Shown in pieces: positions 1 through 11,108 of a stretch of 64,000 bases of DNA. Origin of the DNA: Chloranthus sessilifolius. Taxonomy: Eukaryota; Streptophyta; Magnoliopsida; Chloranthales; Chloranthaceae. The stretch spans positions 11,972,866 through 12,036,865 of the forward strand of contig CM037587.1 in assembly GCA_021018995.1 (NCBI GenBank). Direction: 5' to 3'. Positions within the stretch are counted from its first letter, which is position 1, and each line of letters opens with the position of its first letter. Made by a program: the position numbers and the translations under genes. Under the pieces are notes generated by a model. That model was given only the letters and a program-made list of their open reading frames with translations, ran no database searches and was not told where the DNA came from.

Positions 1-882
1 AACTAGCCCAAAGACAACCAGAAATGTAATTAAAGGAGTAACTGATGATTTTTCTTTCTTTTTCTTCTCTCTTTTTAGCTTTTTTTTTTACTCACAGCTC
101 CCAAGATGAGTTTTTGCCATGCTTGTTATTACCCTCTTTTTTTTTACCCGTAGCGCCCCTTCGAGTTTTTACTACGTCTATGGGTACTACATTTTTACCC
201 TAGGTACCTTTTCGGGTTTTTACAATCCGCACAAGCTCGCTCTTTTTACCCGTAGTGCCCTTTCAAATTTTCATCACGTCCATTTTTCTTTGAGCTTGTA
301 TATATATATTTTCATTTTCTTTTCTTTTCATTCATTTTTCCAAAGACCACGACATGGATATTGATTCCGTCATAGCTGACTGGATGAAGTTCTTTGTTGT
401 CCCCCAGCTTGGCTCATATTGACTTAACGGATATTATGACTGCTCGTAGACCTTAAAGAGGGCTTTCTTTCGGGATGAATCGTGGCACACGGGTTAGAAG
501 GGGTAGGTTAGGAATTTTGAAGGTATTCTTAGGGTTAAAGCGTTTTCTTGATTAGGTTCCAGCTGCCGTAATACACTTCTTCCTTGGAGAATTTTTACTG
601 TATGTGCCCCATGATTTTTCTCTCTCCCTTTCTACTTTTTTTGTTCTTTTTTTGTTCTTTTTGTTCTTTTTTTAATTTTGATGATAACTCTTTTTCTCCC
701 TTTTTTTGTTTGATATATACATTTTTCTTTCTTCTTTTTATGGGGAGGGGTTTATGAAAGAAAGGCTAATGGCTCAATGGGTGTAGCAAAAGATATGAGC
801 ATTCAGGGAAGCTTTTTGGCTACTTGGTTTTGAAATGATGGCCTCTTTTATGGGGTCCTTAAGTAGTCACATATCCATTTTA
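1..882 (-). repeat. T1a 3' noncoding region (Tat-type Ty3/gypsy)
   Basis: This T- and pyrimidine-rich stretch lies downstream (minus strand) of the T1a integrase. It has no coding potential that I trust; the apparent small frame near 119-364 is low-complexity. It matches 13021-13929 closely, for example the repeated 'GCGCCCTTTCGGGTTTTCACTACG' type segments at 150-280 and 13160-13300. It is therefore the same untranslated region of two related copies. The 3' LTR of T1a must lie left of the window. Confidence 0.7.
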
Positions 883-2110
883 TCAATACTTACCTTGCCA
901 TGGGAGACTAAGAGTAGAATCGTCGTATGTATCTAGCGTTGATGGGCTCAGGAAAATGATCTCTGTCCATGGTGGTAAGGCAAAGTGCGTATCCAGGGAG
1001 TACTTCTTGGATGATGTAAGGTCCTTCCCAGTTGGGCTTGAATTTCCCCCTCGGATCAGCGTGGAGAGAAGGGAAGATCTTCTTGAGTACCGTATCATCA
1101 CTTTTAAATCTCGAATGTGAACACGCTTGTTGTAAGCAGGTGCGATCCTCCTTTTATAGGCCTGGGTGTGACATAAGGCTAGGAGCCTTTTGTCATCGAT
1201 CAGGTTCAGTTGTTCAAAACAGGATCTTTCTCTTTCGGCTTCTGGTAAATTGGACTCGATGAGGATACAGAGTGAAGGTACTTCAACTGGTAGCATGGCC
1301 TCAGTTCCATACGCAAGGGAGAATGGTGTTGCCCCTTAAGCGGTATGGATCGATGTTTGGTAGGCCCATAATGCGAAAGGTAACTTTTAACTCTAATCTC
1401 GGTACGTGACGACAATCTTCTTAAGGATGCAGACAACTATTTTGTTGGCTGCTTCTACGGCTCCGTTAGTCTGCGACCTATATGGTGAAGAGCGATGATG
1501 TTTGATTTTATACTGCTTGCATAAGGCTTTAATGCACTTGTTCGCAAAGTTAGTGCCATTATCGGTGATGATGTCCTTGGGTATGTTGAATCGACATACG
1601 ATGTTGTTCTTGATAAATTTCTTGACATGACTGACCATAATGTTTGTGTAAGATGCTGCTTTTACCCATTTGGTGAAGTACTCGATAGCAACCAGGATGA
1701 ATTGATGCCCGCTTGAAGTTTTCAGATTGACCTTTCCGATGACATCGAGGCCCCATGTGGCGAATGGCTATAGAGTGGTCATGCTGTGTAGATCTATAGT
1801 AGGAGCATGTATTAGGCTGAAGTGTTCTTGGCATTTATAGTACTTCTGAATGTGCTTGCAATAGTTAGTTTCCATGGTGGTCTAAAAATACCCATGCCGT
1901 AGGATCTTTTTAGGGAGCAAGTGCCCATTGATGTGGGCCCCACATACTCCTTCATGTATCTCCTTTACAATGCTGACTACCTCGCTCTCGGTTAGACACC
2001 TAAGCAAGATGTTGTTATATGATCGATTATAGAGGCACTCGTCGCAGATGATGTAATTTGTCGCTAAATGTTGGATGGTCCACCTGTCTGTCTTGGATGT
2101 ACCTTTGGGG
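883..2110 (-). pseudogene. T1a integrase, Tat lineage, broken
   Basis: Integrase inserts element cDNA into host DNA. On the minus strand, from about 2100 down, I see the HHCC zinc region (HEGVCGAHING with both His; the first Cys of the C..C pair is lost). Next come a core aspartate in TWGLDVIG (about 1760), a second in IITDNGTNF (about 1560) and the glutamate in NGAVEAANK (about 1450). The C-terminal region characteristic of Tat elements follows (LPVEVPSLCIL, then QLNLIDDKRLLALCH, then EGPYIIQEVLPGYAL), ending RRFYS-stop near 885. Several frameshifts and stops break the frame, for example within 1060-1110 and near 1385. It lies immediately 3' of RNase H, the usual Ty3/gypsy order. The paralogous fragment at 13930-14625 is the closest relative in the window. 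Confidence 0.88.
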
Positions 2111-2187
2111 AATGCCCGAGTTTTGAGGAAGTTCTTGATATCTGAGAACCAAGGTGGCTCATCATCTGTATCTGTGGATCCCTCAAT

Positions 2188-2706
2188 CTAGAGGCAGAAG
2201 GCTGGCTCGTTTCTTTGCTTAATCATGATAGGCTTCATGTTGATGCCAAATGAAATTTCGACCATTGATGCCAAGGTTGAGAGTGCGTCAACAAACTGAT
2301 TTCTTGCTTGTGGGACATAGGAGAATGCAACATTGTCAAAGTTGGTGATCGGATCCTCAAGTTGTTCATGGTATGGGATCAACTTCTCATCTTTCATCTT
2401 CCAATTTCCATTGGTCTAGAATATGATTAATTGCGAGTCACCAAACACCCTGAGATGAGTTACGTTTAAGTTGAGAGCTGCTTGTAGGCCAGCTGTGCAA
2501 GCTTCGTAGTCGACCATATTATTGGTATAAGGGAAATTGAGTTTGATGGAGACTAGTATATGAGACCCTCTTAGAGAGATTAGAACAGCGCCTACTCCTT
2601 GGCCTTCAACATTTGATTTCCCATCCAAGTGCATTACCCAAGATTCCTTAGTCTCCTCTATGTCGTTCTCTGTCTTGTATAAGATGTCTTCATCAGGGAA
2701 TTCCAT
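2188..2706 (-). pseudogene. T1a second RNase H (archaeal-type, Tat hallmark)
   Basis: Minus-strand reading shows W.MHLDGKSNVEGQGVGAVL, then NNMVDYEACTAGLQAALN and RVFGDSQLI. This is the arrangement of the extra RNase H that Tat/Ogre elements carry between RT-RNase H and integrase. The first Asp (HLDG), the Glu (DYEA) and the next Asp (FGDSQ) of the active site are visible. Downstream, after a stop at about 2415, the frame resumes with YHEQLEDPITNFDNVAFSYVPQARNQFVDALSTLAS, the usual C-terminal part with the final Asp (VDAL). It would degrade RNA in RNA:DNA hybrids. One stop interrupts it; no frameshift is obvious inside 2416-2706. Confidence 0.88.
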
Positions 2707-4260
2707 TCTTAGTGGCTTGTAGTCAGGTAAGAGATTCTTAGTGACATGATCAGCGAGTGCTTCCGTCTTGATTGACTTCTGCGTGACACACGTGATGTCA
2801 AATTCAGATAACAGAAGCTGTCAGCGCGCAGTTCGGCCAGTGAGAGTCGACTTTTCAAATAAGTACTTCAAGGGATCCATTCGAGCAAAGAGGAGAATTG
2901 CTTGAGATAACAAGTAGTGATGAAGCCTCTGTGTAGCCCATACGAGAGCTAGACATGCTTTCTTAAGATGAGAATAACGTGTCTCGTAATCAGTGAATTT
3001 CTTGCTCAGATAGTAAATGGCCTGCTCTCTTCTTCCTATTTCATAATGCTACCCTAAGACACATCCCATTGAGAATTCCATCATCGAGAGGTACATTAGG
3101 AGTGGTCTCCCTGGTACGTTGGTACCAGAATCGGAGGGTTGAGAAGATAGTTCTTGATTTTATCGAATGAGGCTTGGCAATCATCGTTCCATTCGACGGG
3201 TGAATCTTTTCTCAGTAGCTTGAAAATCGACGGTAGACGGGCGTGAGTTGTGTAATGAATCGATTGATGTATTATATTCTGCCCAAAAAGCCTCTGAACT
3301 CTTTCTTGGTGGATGGTGGAGGCATTTCGACCATGACTTTCACTTTGATTGGGTCAACCTTGATGCCTCTTCTGTTGACGATGAAATCCAACAATTTTCT
3401 TGACATGGCGCCGAATACGCATTTTTGCGGGTTTAACAGTAGCCTATATTTTATCAGTCATTCGAACAACTTTTGAAGGTTCACCAGATGATCACCTTTC
3501 TCCTGAGGCTTGGCTATCATGTCATCGACATACACCTTGATTTCTCGGTGCATCATGTCGTGAAACAGTATTGTCATGGCGCTTTTATATGTTGCCTCGA
3601 CATTCTTCAATCAGAACGACATGACTTGGTAGCAGAAGGTTCCCCATGGGGTAATGAATGTTGTCTTCTCTCGGTCCACTTCTACCATTTTGATCTAGTT
3701 TTAATCAGAGAATTTGTCTATGAATGAGAGCATCCCATGCCTAGCAGTGATATCGACCAAGACGTCGATGTGTGGCAAAGGGAAGTCATCTTTCGGGCTC
3801 GCATTATTAAGGTTCCTGAATTCTATGCACATGTGAACCTTTCCATCCTTCTTTGATACCGGGACGATATTGGCTAGCTATTGCGGGTATTTGGAGACTA
3901 GGAGTAAACCTGCATCGTACTGCTTGATGACTTCATCCTTTACTTTCAACATCCACTCTGGCCGGAGATGCCTCAACTTTTACTTGATAGGCTTGGCATC
4001 TGGATATAATGGTAATTCATGCTCGATCAAACCAGTGTCCAAACTAGGCATATCCCCGTATTACCATGCAAAGACGTCTTGGTATGACCAGAAAATCAAT
4101 CATGCCTTTTCTCTCCTCGGGAGACGGCGATGTTTCGATTTTGGTGATTCTGGGATCCCCCCCCGATACCCAAATTGACATCTTCCGTCTCTTCAACGAT
4201 CAGAGTAGGGCCATGCTCAAAATCGGCATATCATTTAAGGATCTTATTAGGAAGCTCCTC
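2707..4260 (-). pseudogene. T1a reverse transcriptase / RNase H, broken
   Basis: Minus-strand translation from about 4130 shows DVFAW-like and EHELPLYPDAKPIK at the RT entry. These are followed by LANIVPVSKKDGKVHMCIEFRNLNNASPKDDFPLPHID and KTTFITPWGTFCYQVM. The catalytic box is EIKVYVDDMIAK at about 3510 (both Asp intact), and LNPQKCVFGAMSRKLLDFIV lies further on. The region down to about 2750 matches the RNase H that follows RT. At least five stops are scattered through it (for example in FSD*N*IKMV), so it cannot be active. These motifs are diagnostic of the Tat lineage rather than chromoviruses. Confidence 0.88.
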
Positions 4261-5223
4261 GATTAAGTCCTCGCCATCTAGATCTGTAACTCCTACCTCT
4301 TCTTGTATTTCTACATGAAAGAGGTTGACTTCACGTCTGGCAACCTCTTCCTTTAGGGCATCATTTTCTTACTTTTCTTTGTAATTTTAAAAGATAATGT
4401 TTTTAGATTTTTTTTGTATTTTTTCTATGTTTTTAGGAATTTTCTTTTCTTCAGAGATGTGCCCTTGGCAAGGCGGGTTTCTATATATACATGGTATTGC
4501 CCTTCAAGGGCTAACATTACTTTTTATAGGTTGTTTTTTTTTAGAAGTTGGTGCCGTATTTATGGTCATTTGATGCTTCCAGAGTTAGGGGCATTGAAGC
4601 CCAGTTTCTCACCTGGGGTGTTGCTCCTTTACCTGGTATTGTGGAGGAAGTTGATTGAGATGACTTTTGAGGGTCAGCCTCTATCATATTTACCATTGGC
4701 TCATCTGAGACTTGATCCTCAAATATTAACACTAGCTTGGGGTGGTTTAAGACTGGCTGCTGTATGGGCGGGGGTACTTCCTCCTCGAAGAGTGATAAGG
4801 AGGCCAAGTTTATCTCAATTTATGGGGGAAAGATTTAGGGATTGGTTTGGTGGATGGTGGCCTTTCTGTGCAGGGTCAGCTGTGTTGCCCCATTTTGATT
4901 GATTTTAATGACCCCGACACTTGCAAATGTGCTCATGATGTGTGGCCGTGGACGGGGTTCATCTTCCAGGTTTATCCCCCTGGCTTTGGTGACGGTAATG
5001 GTTCGGGCCTTTTACTTGGCCTCTCGGATTACTTCTTCGTTAGGCTTGTAGCCTAAGCCGACACTAACATGTTGACCACCTTTTATTCTGGCTGGGTCCC
5101 TCTTGCCTTGCAAGCGAAGGTCCAACCCATTACCTCTCTGCTAACCCCACTTTTGGAGCATTCCTGTTGCTGCAATTATTCCTCCTACGATTTTTTCGAT
5201 GACCTTTTTGGAGGATTCTGGCA
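4261..5223 (-). other. T1a polyprotein remnant between protease and RT
   Basis: The position is between the protease and RT of T1a. No domain is recognisable and no long open frame survives on the minus strand. Apparent frames on the plus strand (for example 4414-4902) are antisense shadows of this decayed region. I see no separate gene. Confidence 0.5.
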
Positions 5224-5541
5224 CTACTGCCACTGACACATCATATTGAAAACTATGAAGTTTGTGTCTTTAGTTGTGTACGGTACATCCAACATCTTAA
5301 GATTTTTGATGTTGTGGGTCATTTTCTCTCTTTCTTCTCGCCCCTCTCCCGTGATAGATACAACTCTCTCCTCTGAGATGAACTTGAGCTGTTGATGTAG
5401 AGTAGACAGCACTGCCCTGATTTCGTGTAGCCACAGGTGCCCCAACAATAAGTTGAAAGAGGACTTGATGTCTATGACTTGGAATGGGATTGAGGAGGTC
5501 ATTGGTCCAATGGTGAGCTCAAGATCGACTTCTCCTATCAC
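5224..5541 (-). pseudogene. T1a retroviral-type aspartic protease, C-terminal part
   Basis: Minus-strand reading gives GEVDLELTIGPMTSSIPFQVID, then SSFNLLLGHLWLHEIRAVLSTLHQQLKF. This matches the distal half of the Tat/Ogre protease (the 'FNLLLGRPW.H..GAVPSSLHQ.LKF' pattern of the family). The catalytic D-S/T-G segment would lie upstream (5540-5760), where the frame is damaged. The enzyme would process Gag-Pol. Confidence 0.75.
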
Positions 5542-6828
5542 CTCTCTCGTATTATCGAACCCTCAAATTCCTATTCTGGCTGATCAAAACATAGACGAAT
5601 TGACCCCAATCTTGGTCGTAGTTCTCAGTGGGCATACATTCAATATCAAATCATTGTCTACTAATACAAGCGATATTACCAAGTTCCTGGTTTCGATCGT
5701 AATATTTAGGGATCTGCCGAAAGATCGGTGTCCGAAAATGAGATGGTATTGAGAGCCAACACTTACCTGATCATTTTCCCCACTTCATCTGGGGAGACTT
5801 TGTCTGATACATGGGTGTCTTTCAATGCCCCCATTAGAGCTTGAAAGTAGGGCAGAGACATCATTAATAGGTCCCAGATGGTGATGTGGGCTGGAGTTCA
5901 CCTTAAATGAGTTTCGAGTGCATACTCCCGACTCACGCATTCCATTGGATGCACTGCTGTCTGTTCCCTTCTCTCTTCTGGCTGGGCTGATACTTGTACC
6001 TCAAGCTATTTGGAGATTATGCCCGACCAGGCTATGAACTCAACTTCCCCTTTGCTGTTGCCGCCTGTATTAACATCCGTTTGGTTGTAGTAGAGCAGGA
6101 CCTGATGAGGATCATATGTTGGTCCAGGAATTTGAAATGGGACTGATGGAGATGTTGGATATGATTGAACTGGCAGGACTGGTGTGGCAATGCTAGGCCA
6201 AATGTGGTAGACTGGTACAGGAGGAGGTTGGACTGATGATGATGTGGTAAAATTAAGCCAATTATATTAGGTTGGTGTTGGAGGTGAATGTACTAGTGGC
6301 AGTACGACAGTACTGGGCCAGCTGTATTGGGTTGGTGTGAGAGGTGAAGGTGGGTGGGTTGATGATGGTGTGGTGAAATGGGGCCAAATGTGGTTGACGG
6401 GAGCTGATTCTAAAGTTGGGGTAAAATTGGGCACCGTGTAATTGACGGGAGTCGGTGCTCGATATGATTGGTATTGCTGGGGTGGGGCCCAACTGGGCTA
6501 GACATGGGTGATAGGTGCAGGTGTTGGAAAATAAAGTCTCATATCCAAAGGCGATACTTGGGGTGTTGGGTTTGGGAAATAATCAGCTAGTACAAGGGGT
6601 TCAACTACCCCTACCATCTGATCCTGCCATCTTTGAAATAATCAGATGGAATGGGCCCTTTCATCTGGTGATGTACCTGGAGGGGTCAAATTCTCCTGCG
6701 TCCCTTTCCATCATGTTGATGGTTGCCTTTGGGCCCATTCCACCTTGTGGGTGTGGTGGCAGCGGTGCTTGATGAATATTGGTGTACTGATTCGCATGGG
6801 CTGATGCCGGAGGGGTGATTTTCCCCGC
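5542..6828 (-). other. T1a proline-rich gag-protease linker with repeats
   Basis: This stretch links the Gag zinc-knuckle region to the protease. Between about 6170 and 6500, imperfect repeats of about 60-70 bp occur (plus strand 'ggttggtgt..gaggtga..gg..tgatg' modules). On the minus strand they encode Pro/Ser/Thr/His-rich segments. Several stops are present. No domain is recognised. Confidence 0.5.
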
Positions 6829-8944
6829 CTAAATTAAATCCTCTATTGCGTTCTTCAAAGGAAAGCAACAATCAGTAGGATGCTCCGATTCCTGATGAAA
6901 ATTGCAGTACGTACTGGGGACATAATTTCTTGGGACTGGATTCAACGGAGGTCGTGGCTGAAGCAGAGTAACCAAACCCTTCTCTATTAACAAAGGCAAT
7001 AGGACATTTAGGGATTGTCCCAGGAGAATGAATACTCGGTTATATCGGGCCCTTTTCTGTTCGGGGGTCATCTGCTTCCATGGGACATTGCCCTGTCTCT
7101 GCTCCTGATTTGTGGGTGCAAATGTTGGTGTTGGATGTGCTTCTGCGAACTGAAAAGGTACCATATTGGCGCTGGGTAGTGTGGTTATTATAGCTTGGAC
7201 CTCTGCCCTTATTCTTCTCTCGGTTCTCTGCTCGGTGAATTTATGAGCTCCACTGGCTCTACTGATTGGATTTTTGTTTAACCACCCCTCTCTTACCACG
7301 TCTTCGTAGCAGTTGCGTTTCTTACCAAATCAGTGAAACTGGCATGCTGCTAGTACACTAGAAAATTAGAGATAATGGGCAGGGAGGTTTCTGAGATCAT
7401 ATCGATTTGCTCCTCGTCCGGTATGTGGTTCCTTACTTGGGATGTGAGGGCCCTCAACCTTCCAAGGTATTCGTTAAACGTCTCATCGGGTGGGTTTCTG
7501 CCTCAGAAGGGCTAGATCAAACTTGTGCGGCTCAATGTCCATGTTATAGACATATTGTTCTTGAAACAGGTGGGTGAGGTCTTTTCAAGTTTTTATCATA
7601 GATGGTTCAAGAGAGGTGAACCACCTCAAAGTTGGGATGTTGAGACTCTTTTGAAAAACTTTTAGGAGTAGACGCTCGTCTCCATCGTACTGGGACATGT
7701 CCCTGCAGTAGGACTTTAGGTGAGCAATGGGGTTGCTTTTGCCATTGTATTTATAGAAGGATGACACTTTAAATTTAGGTGGCAAAGGCACCTGGAAAAA
7801 AGGCACAGATATGAAAAGTCTGTGGCATGGATCTCAGTCCCCCCTAGCTTCATTAGATATTTCTGGATTTTATCCATTTGTTCCTTTAACAGCTCTGATT
7901 CTTTGGACCGTGGAATTGGGGCTGCTCCCCCACTAGGTTATCCCCCTTCATTCTGAATGGCTTGTGGATTGGTAAAGGTGGGTTGTGGGGGGGGGGTGTA
8001 AAATTGGCAAATGCCCCCATGTAGGCCCCCATTATTTTGGGCCTCATCCTCCTCATATTGGTTACCCGCATCAATGAATGGGGGAGGAATGAGAGTATCT
8101 TGTTGATTCAGCACGGGTTGGACGGGTGCCTAGTGAGACCATTATGCATGGGAGAAACTTTGATGAGTGGCTTACGAGGTAAGGGGATTTGATTGGGGAG
8201 TGAGTGAATGGGTAAATTGGGGATGGTGTTTTGGGTGAATAGGGTGTGGAGATTTTGGAGGGTTTGTGATGGATTTGGAGGTATTTGGGATGGATGAGGA
8301 AGGCTTCGGGCTGCTTTTCAAGCGGTGTAAGCCCTAACCATGTCATCCATCATAGCCATGGGGTTAGTGAATGTGGACGACCTTTCTGATGAGGGGGGTG
8401 AGTTGGGAAAATTGGGAATGACCTTATTGGATGTGGGGGAAGAAATGGGCATGCCTTGTAACTTGTGTGGATGGGGGAAAATGTGGTGTATTTGGATTGG
8501 ATGTGGAGAAAAAATGAGTGCATTTGGAGTGAAAGTTGATGAAAAGTGGGGTGTATTTTGAGTGGGGGTATGTGGAAAATTGGGTATATTTGAAGTGGAT
8601 GTTGATGGAAAATGGGGTGTATTTTGAGAGGATGTGGAGGAAAAAATGGGGGCTCCAAATGGACCCGTAACATTGAATTGTGATTGGGTGGAGGGGTCAG
8701 AGATGGGTATCTCCTCCATGTGGGAATGGGATGAGGAATGTGGTGGGGATGAATTCAGGTAAAAGACGGTTGGATCGACCGCCCAAGATATGGTTTGTTG
8801 GCGGGTAGGGTATGGGTTCTTTGGGTAGGGCCCAAACACTTTCTTTCTCCTTCCCCTATGGGATGATGGCCGGTGAGGCGATGTTGTGGCTATGACGCCA
8901 CAAGTTCTCCTTTGGTTCCCTTTTTGGTTTTTTGTATATGACAA
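6829..8944 (-). pseudogene. T1a Gag, broken
   Basis: Gag forms the virus-like particle. The N-terminal part (8944-8318) is Ser/Thr/Pro-rich with short tandem repeats (units containing QNTPHF and SNIPNF) at about 8340-8680. The Gag core entry (PLPPKFKVSSFYKYNGKSNPIAHLKSY, then WFTSLEPS) is at 7806-7585. The C-terminal segment ends YCNFHQESEHPTDCCFPLKNAIEDLI at 6905-6829, the C..H...H...C knuckle-like motif of Tat Gag. Frames change between these blocks and stops occur, so it is a pseudogene. The first visible codon of the longest N-terminal frame is TTG rather than ATG, so the true start is uncertain. Confidence 0.8.
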
Positions 8945-9727
8945 TTATTTTGATTTTTTGAACTTTTTAGAAATAATTTTTTTTTAGATCTCTTGCTCTT
9001 TGATTCTTACGGTGCTCTTCAGAACTCCCTTTTCGAGTGGCGTTCACAACCCTAATGCCTCCCATGGCGGGATCCCAATACCCTTTTGAAGAACCAAAGG
9101 AAATCGTTTGATCTATAAAAATGCACGAAAATTCATGCGACAACTAAATCCCTCAGAAGAGTCAATAAGAGGGTGACCTCTCTAGACCAGCGAGGCGTTT
9201 TGGGTGTCAAAAGTGTAGGAATTATCGAGAGTTTTAAAACCACTAAGCGGGGGGTTCGGGGAACTGTGCAAAAGGCCCCAAATTCAGGCTGCTCAGTAAT
9301 TAAGCTATATACTATGCATGCAAGGCTAAATTTCTGACTTTTTTGGCTATGCGTGCATACTATGCACGCAAGGCTAAAATTTTACTTTTTTAGCTATGCG
9401 TGCATATTATGCATGCAAGGCTAATTTTCTGGATTTTTGGCTATGCATGCATATTATGTACCCAAGACTTATATATTTATATTTTTTCAGCAGCAGACTC
9501 GAGTTGGGTTAAAAATGGGTATTTTGGAAGTAATGTTTTCGGGGACTATTTTTCTTTGCTTTTCAGGTCCCTCCTTTTTGTACCTAAGGGATACACGGCT
9601 GTTTCGAAGCGACTAATGTGCTCCCCAAGGGTTTTAAGGCTAAGTAACAAGATCAATCACTGACCTGATTGTGCAATCGTGAACTTTGCGGGTCCGTCGC
9701 GATGATGCACACTCTCTAAAAAAAGAT
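8945..9727 (-). repeat. T1a 5' untranslated leader with 47-bp palindromic repeats
   Basis: This lies between the primer-binding site and gag on the minus strand. At 9304-9480 about 3.5 copies of a 42-47 bp unit occur, with unit starts at 9304, 9346, 9393 and 9440. Each begins GCTATGCRTGCATA and includes a near-perfect palindrome (GCGTGCATA-c-TATGCACGC in the second copy). Each unit can fold into a 9-bp hairpin. The sequence 'GGGAAGGTGTTAGGCACCC' near 9860, on the other side of the primer site, is typical of Tat-type LTR/leader DNA. Confidence 0.65.
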
Positions 9728-9737
9728 GGAGTCGCCA
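9728..9737 (-). promoter_or_regulatory. T1a putative primer-binding site
   Basis: The minus strand reads TGGCGACTCC. It begins TGG, as expected for pairing with a tRNA 3' CCA end, and sits between LTR-like sequence (higher coordinates) and the leader. The tRNA identity was not verified. Confidence 0.5.
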
Positions 9738-11108
9738 CTCGGAGCTTTTGGTGATCCGAGATACCAAAAAAATTAATATGTAAGCACTGAAGTACAAAAA
9801 ATATGACTAATTTACCGGTCTTTGTCAAAGGCTCTTGGGTAGGGGTTTCGGTTATCGATCGGGAAGGTGTTAGGCACCCAATCAACCCGCTTGTAAGTGG
9901 TCTCTACTATGGCTACTTGGATGTGTATATAATATATATATATATATAATACAAAGAAAAGAAAATGAGCAGAATTTCCCTTTGCTCGAAAGCACATTGA
10001 TCAACCCGCAACCCTTCCTGCTTGCCACAATTTGGGCAGCGTAATGACTCAATTCTAGGATAGAGAAAAAGCAAAGAAGGTAGAGGAACATAGGGGAGAG
10101 CCGGAGCTCTCGGGCTCTTGTAGCACCGCTGTGGACCTTCACGTTGATGCCGATTCTGATGAGCTTCCGATAGCAAAAGGGTTAAGGCAAGGTTCTAACA
10201 AAGCTAAGGCTTGGAGGAGGGATGATGAGAGAGGTGAGCTAGGGCCTTCCTCTTACTAAAGCTAAGGGATTGGTAATGGAAAATGGAAGTTTTAAAAAGG
10301 AAACTCAGTTCTAAAATTTTATGGATTATAACATGAAAGTGAAGGGTTAAAGGGGCTAATTGGTTTAGTAATTAGGTAATAGGGATCCAAGGTTTTCTAG
10401 GTTTTTGGGAGCTTAGATAGGTGGGAAATTGGTTTAATGGTAGATGGTAGAGTGGGGCTTTAAATGGAAAAAGGGTTCAAAAGAGAGCTAGTGGGGGTGC
10501 AACAGTCCTAAAGAAACCCACCCAAACTTTGGGGTGGTCAAAAAGTCAAACCCTAGAGATGATTTTCGGACAAAATCAGAAAAAATACTATTCCTAAGCC
10601 TAGCGTATATAAAGTATACGCTAGGCTTAGGTACAGTGACCTGGTTTAGAAGCTGGAGGATCAGAACCCGTCCTAGAGCCCCCAAAAAGCCAATTTTGCT
10701 TAGTGTGTATAATATACATGCTAGTGTAAATTCGTGCATTTTTGCACAATTTTCAAATCGCCATAACTTTTGAAATACAACTCGGATTGAGGCGATTCTT
10801 AGCTTGTTGGAAATTTAGGAATATCCTTTTTCCAATGATATAGGTCTTAGCTCTAGCAAAGGTCTATCAAAACTTTGGCAATCCTCTTTCCATTCACTGC
10901 TTGAGAGGGTTCGAAATGGGTTCGAGAAGGGTTCTAAAGGGTCAGGGAAGGCAAGGGTTGATTCTTAAAGGTTCTAAAGGGTCAGAATGATTCCTAAGGG
11001 TTTTTGTAATGATCCTTAAGGGTTTGGGAGATGCTTTCGGAAGCTCGAGGGTACGCCTTGCTCGAAGTATGTGTCGATCGAGCCTTGGGCCAAATTTGGG
11101 TGTCTACA
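9738..11108 (-). repeat. Shared LTR between T1b and T1a
   Basis: On the minus strand the LTR opens TGTAGACACCC at 11108, a typical Tat/Ogre start. It is preceded by the purine tract ACCAAAGAGAGGCATC (11124-11109). It runs to the primer site at 9737. The same LTR is the 3' LTR of the T1b fragment on its right and the 5' LTR of T1a on its left. The exact inner (3') end is uncertain because no clear CA terminus abuts the primer site. A perfect 17-bp hairpin lies inside at 10593-10631. Confidence 0.65.
10593..10631. repeat. Perfect 17-bp hairpin around a TATA-like core in the T1 LTR
   Basis: The left arm CCTAAGCCTAGCGTATA (10593-10609) and right arm TATACGCTAGGCTTAGG (10615-10631) are exact reverse complements around the 5-nt loop TAAAG. 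A weaker related copy (GTGTATAATATACATGC) follows at about 10701. Confidence 0.95.

Noticed and set aside
119-364. Small frame at the left edge
   Set aside because: Low-complexity T-rich sequence within the 3' noncoding region of T1a, repeated at 13120-13330 with stops.
4414-4902. Longest plus-strand frame in the T1a region
   Set aside because: Antisense to the T1a polyprotein remnant; it has no recognisable domain and overlaps decayed pol.
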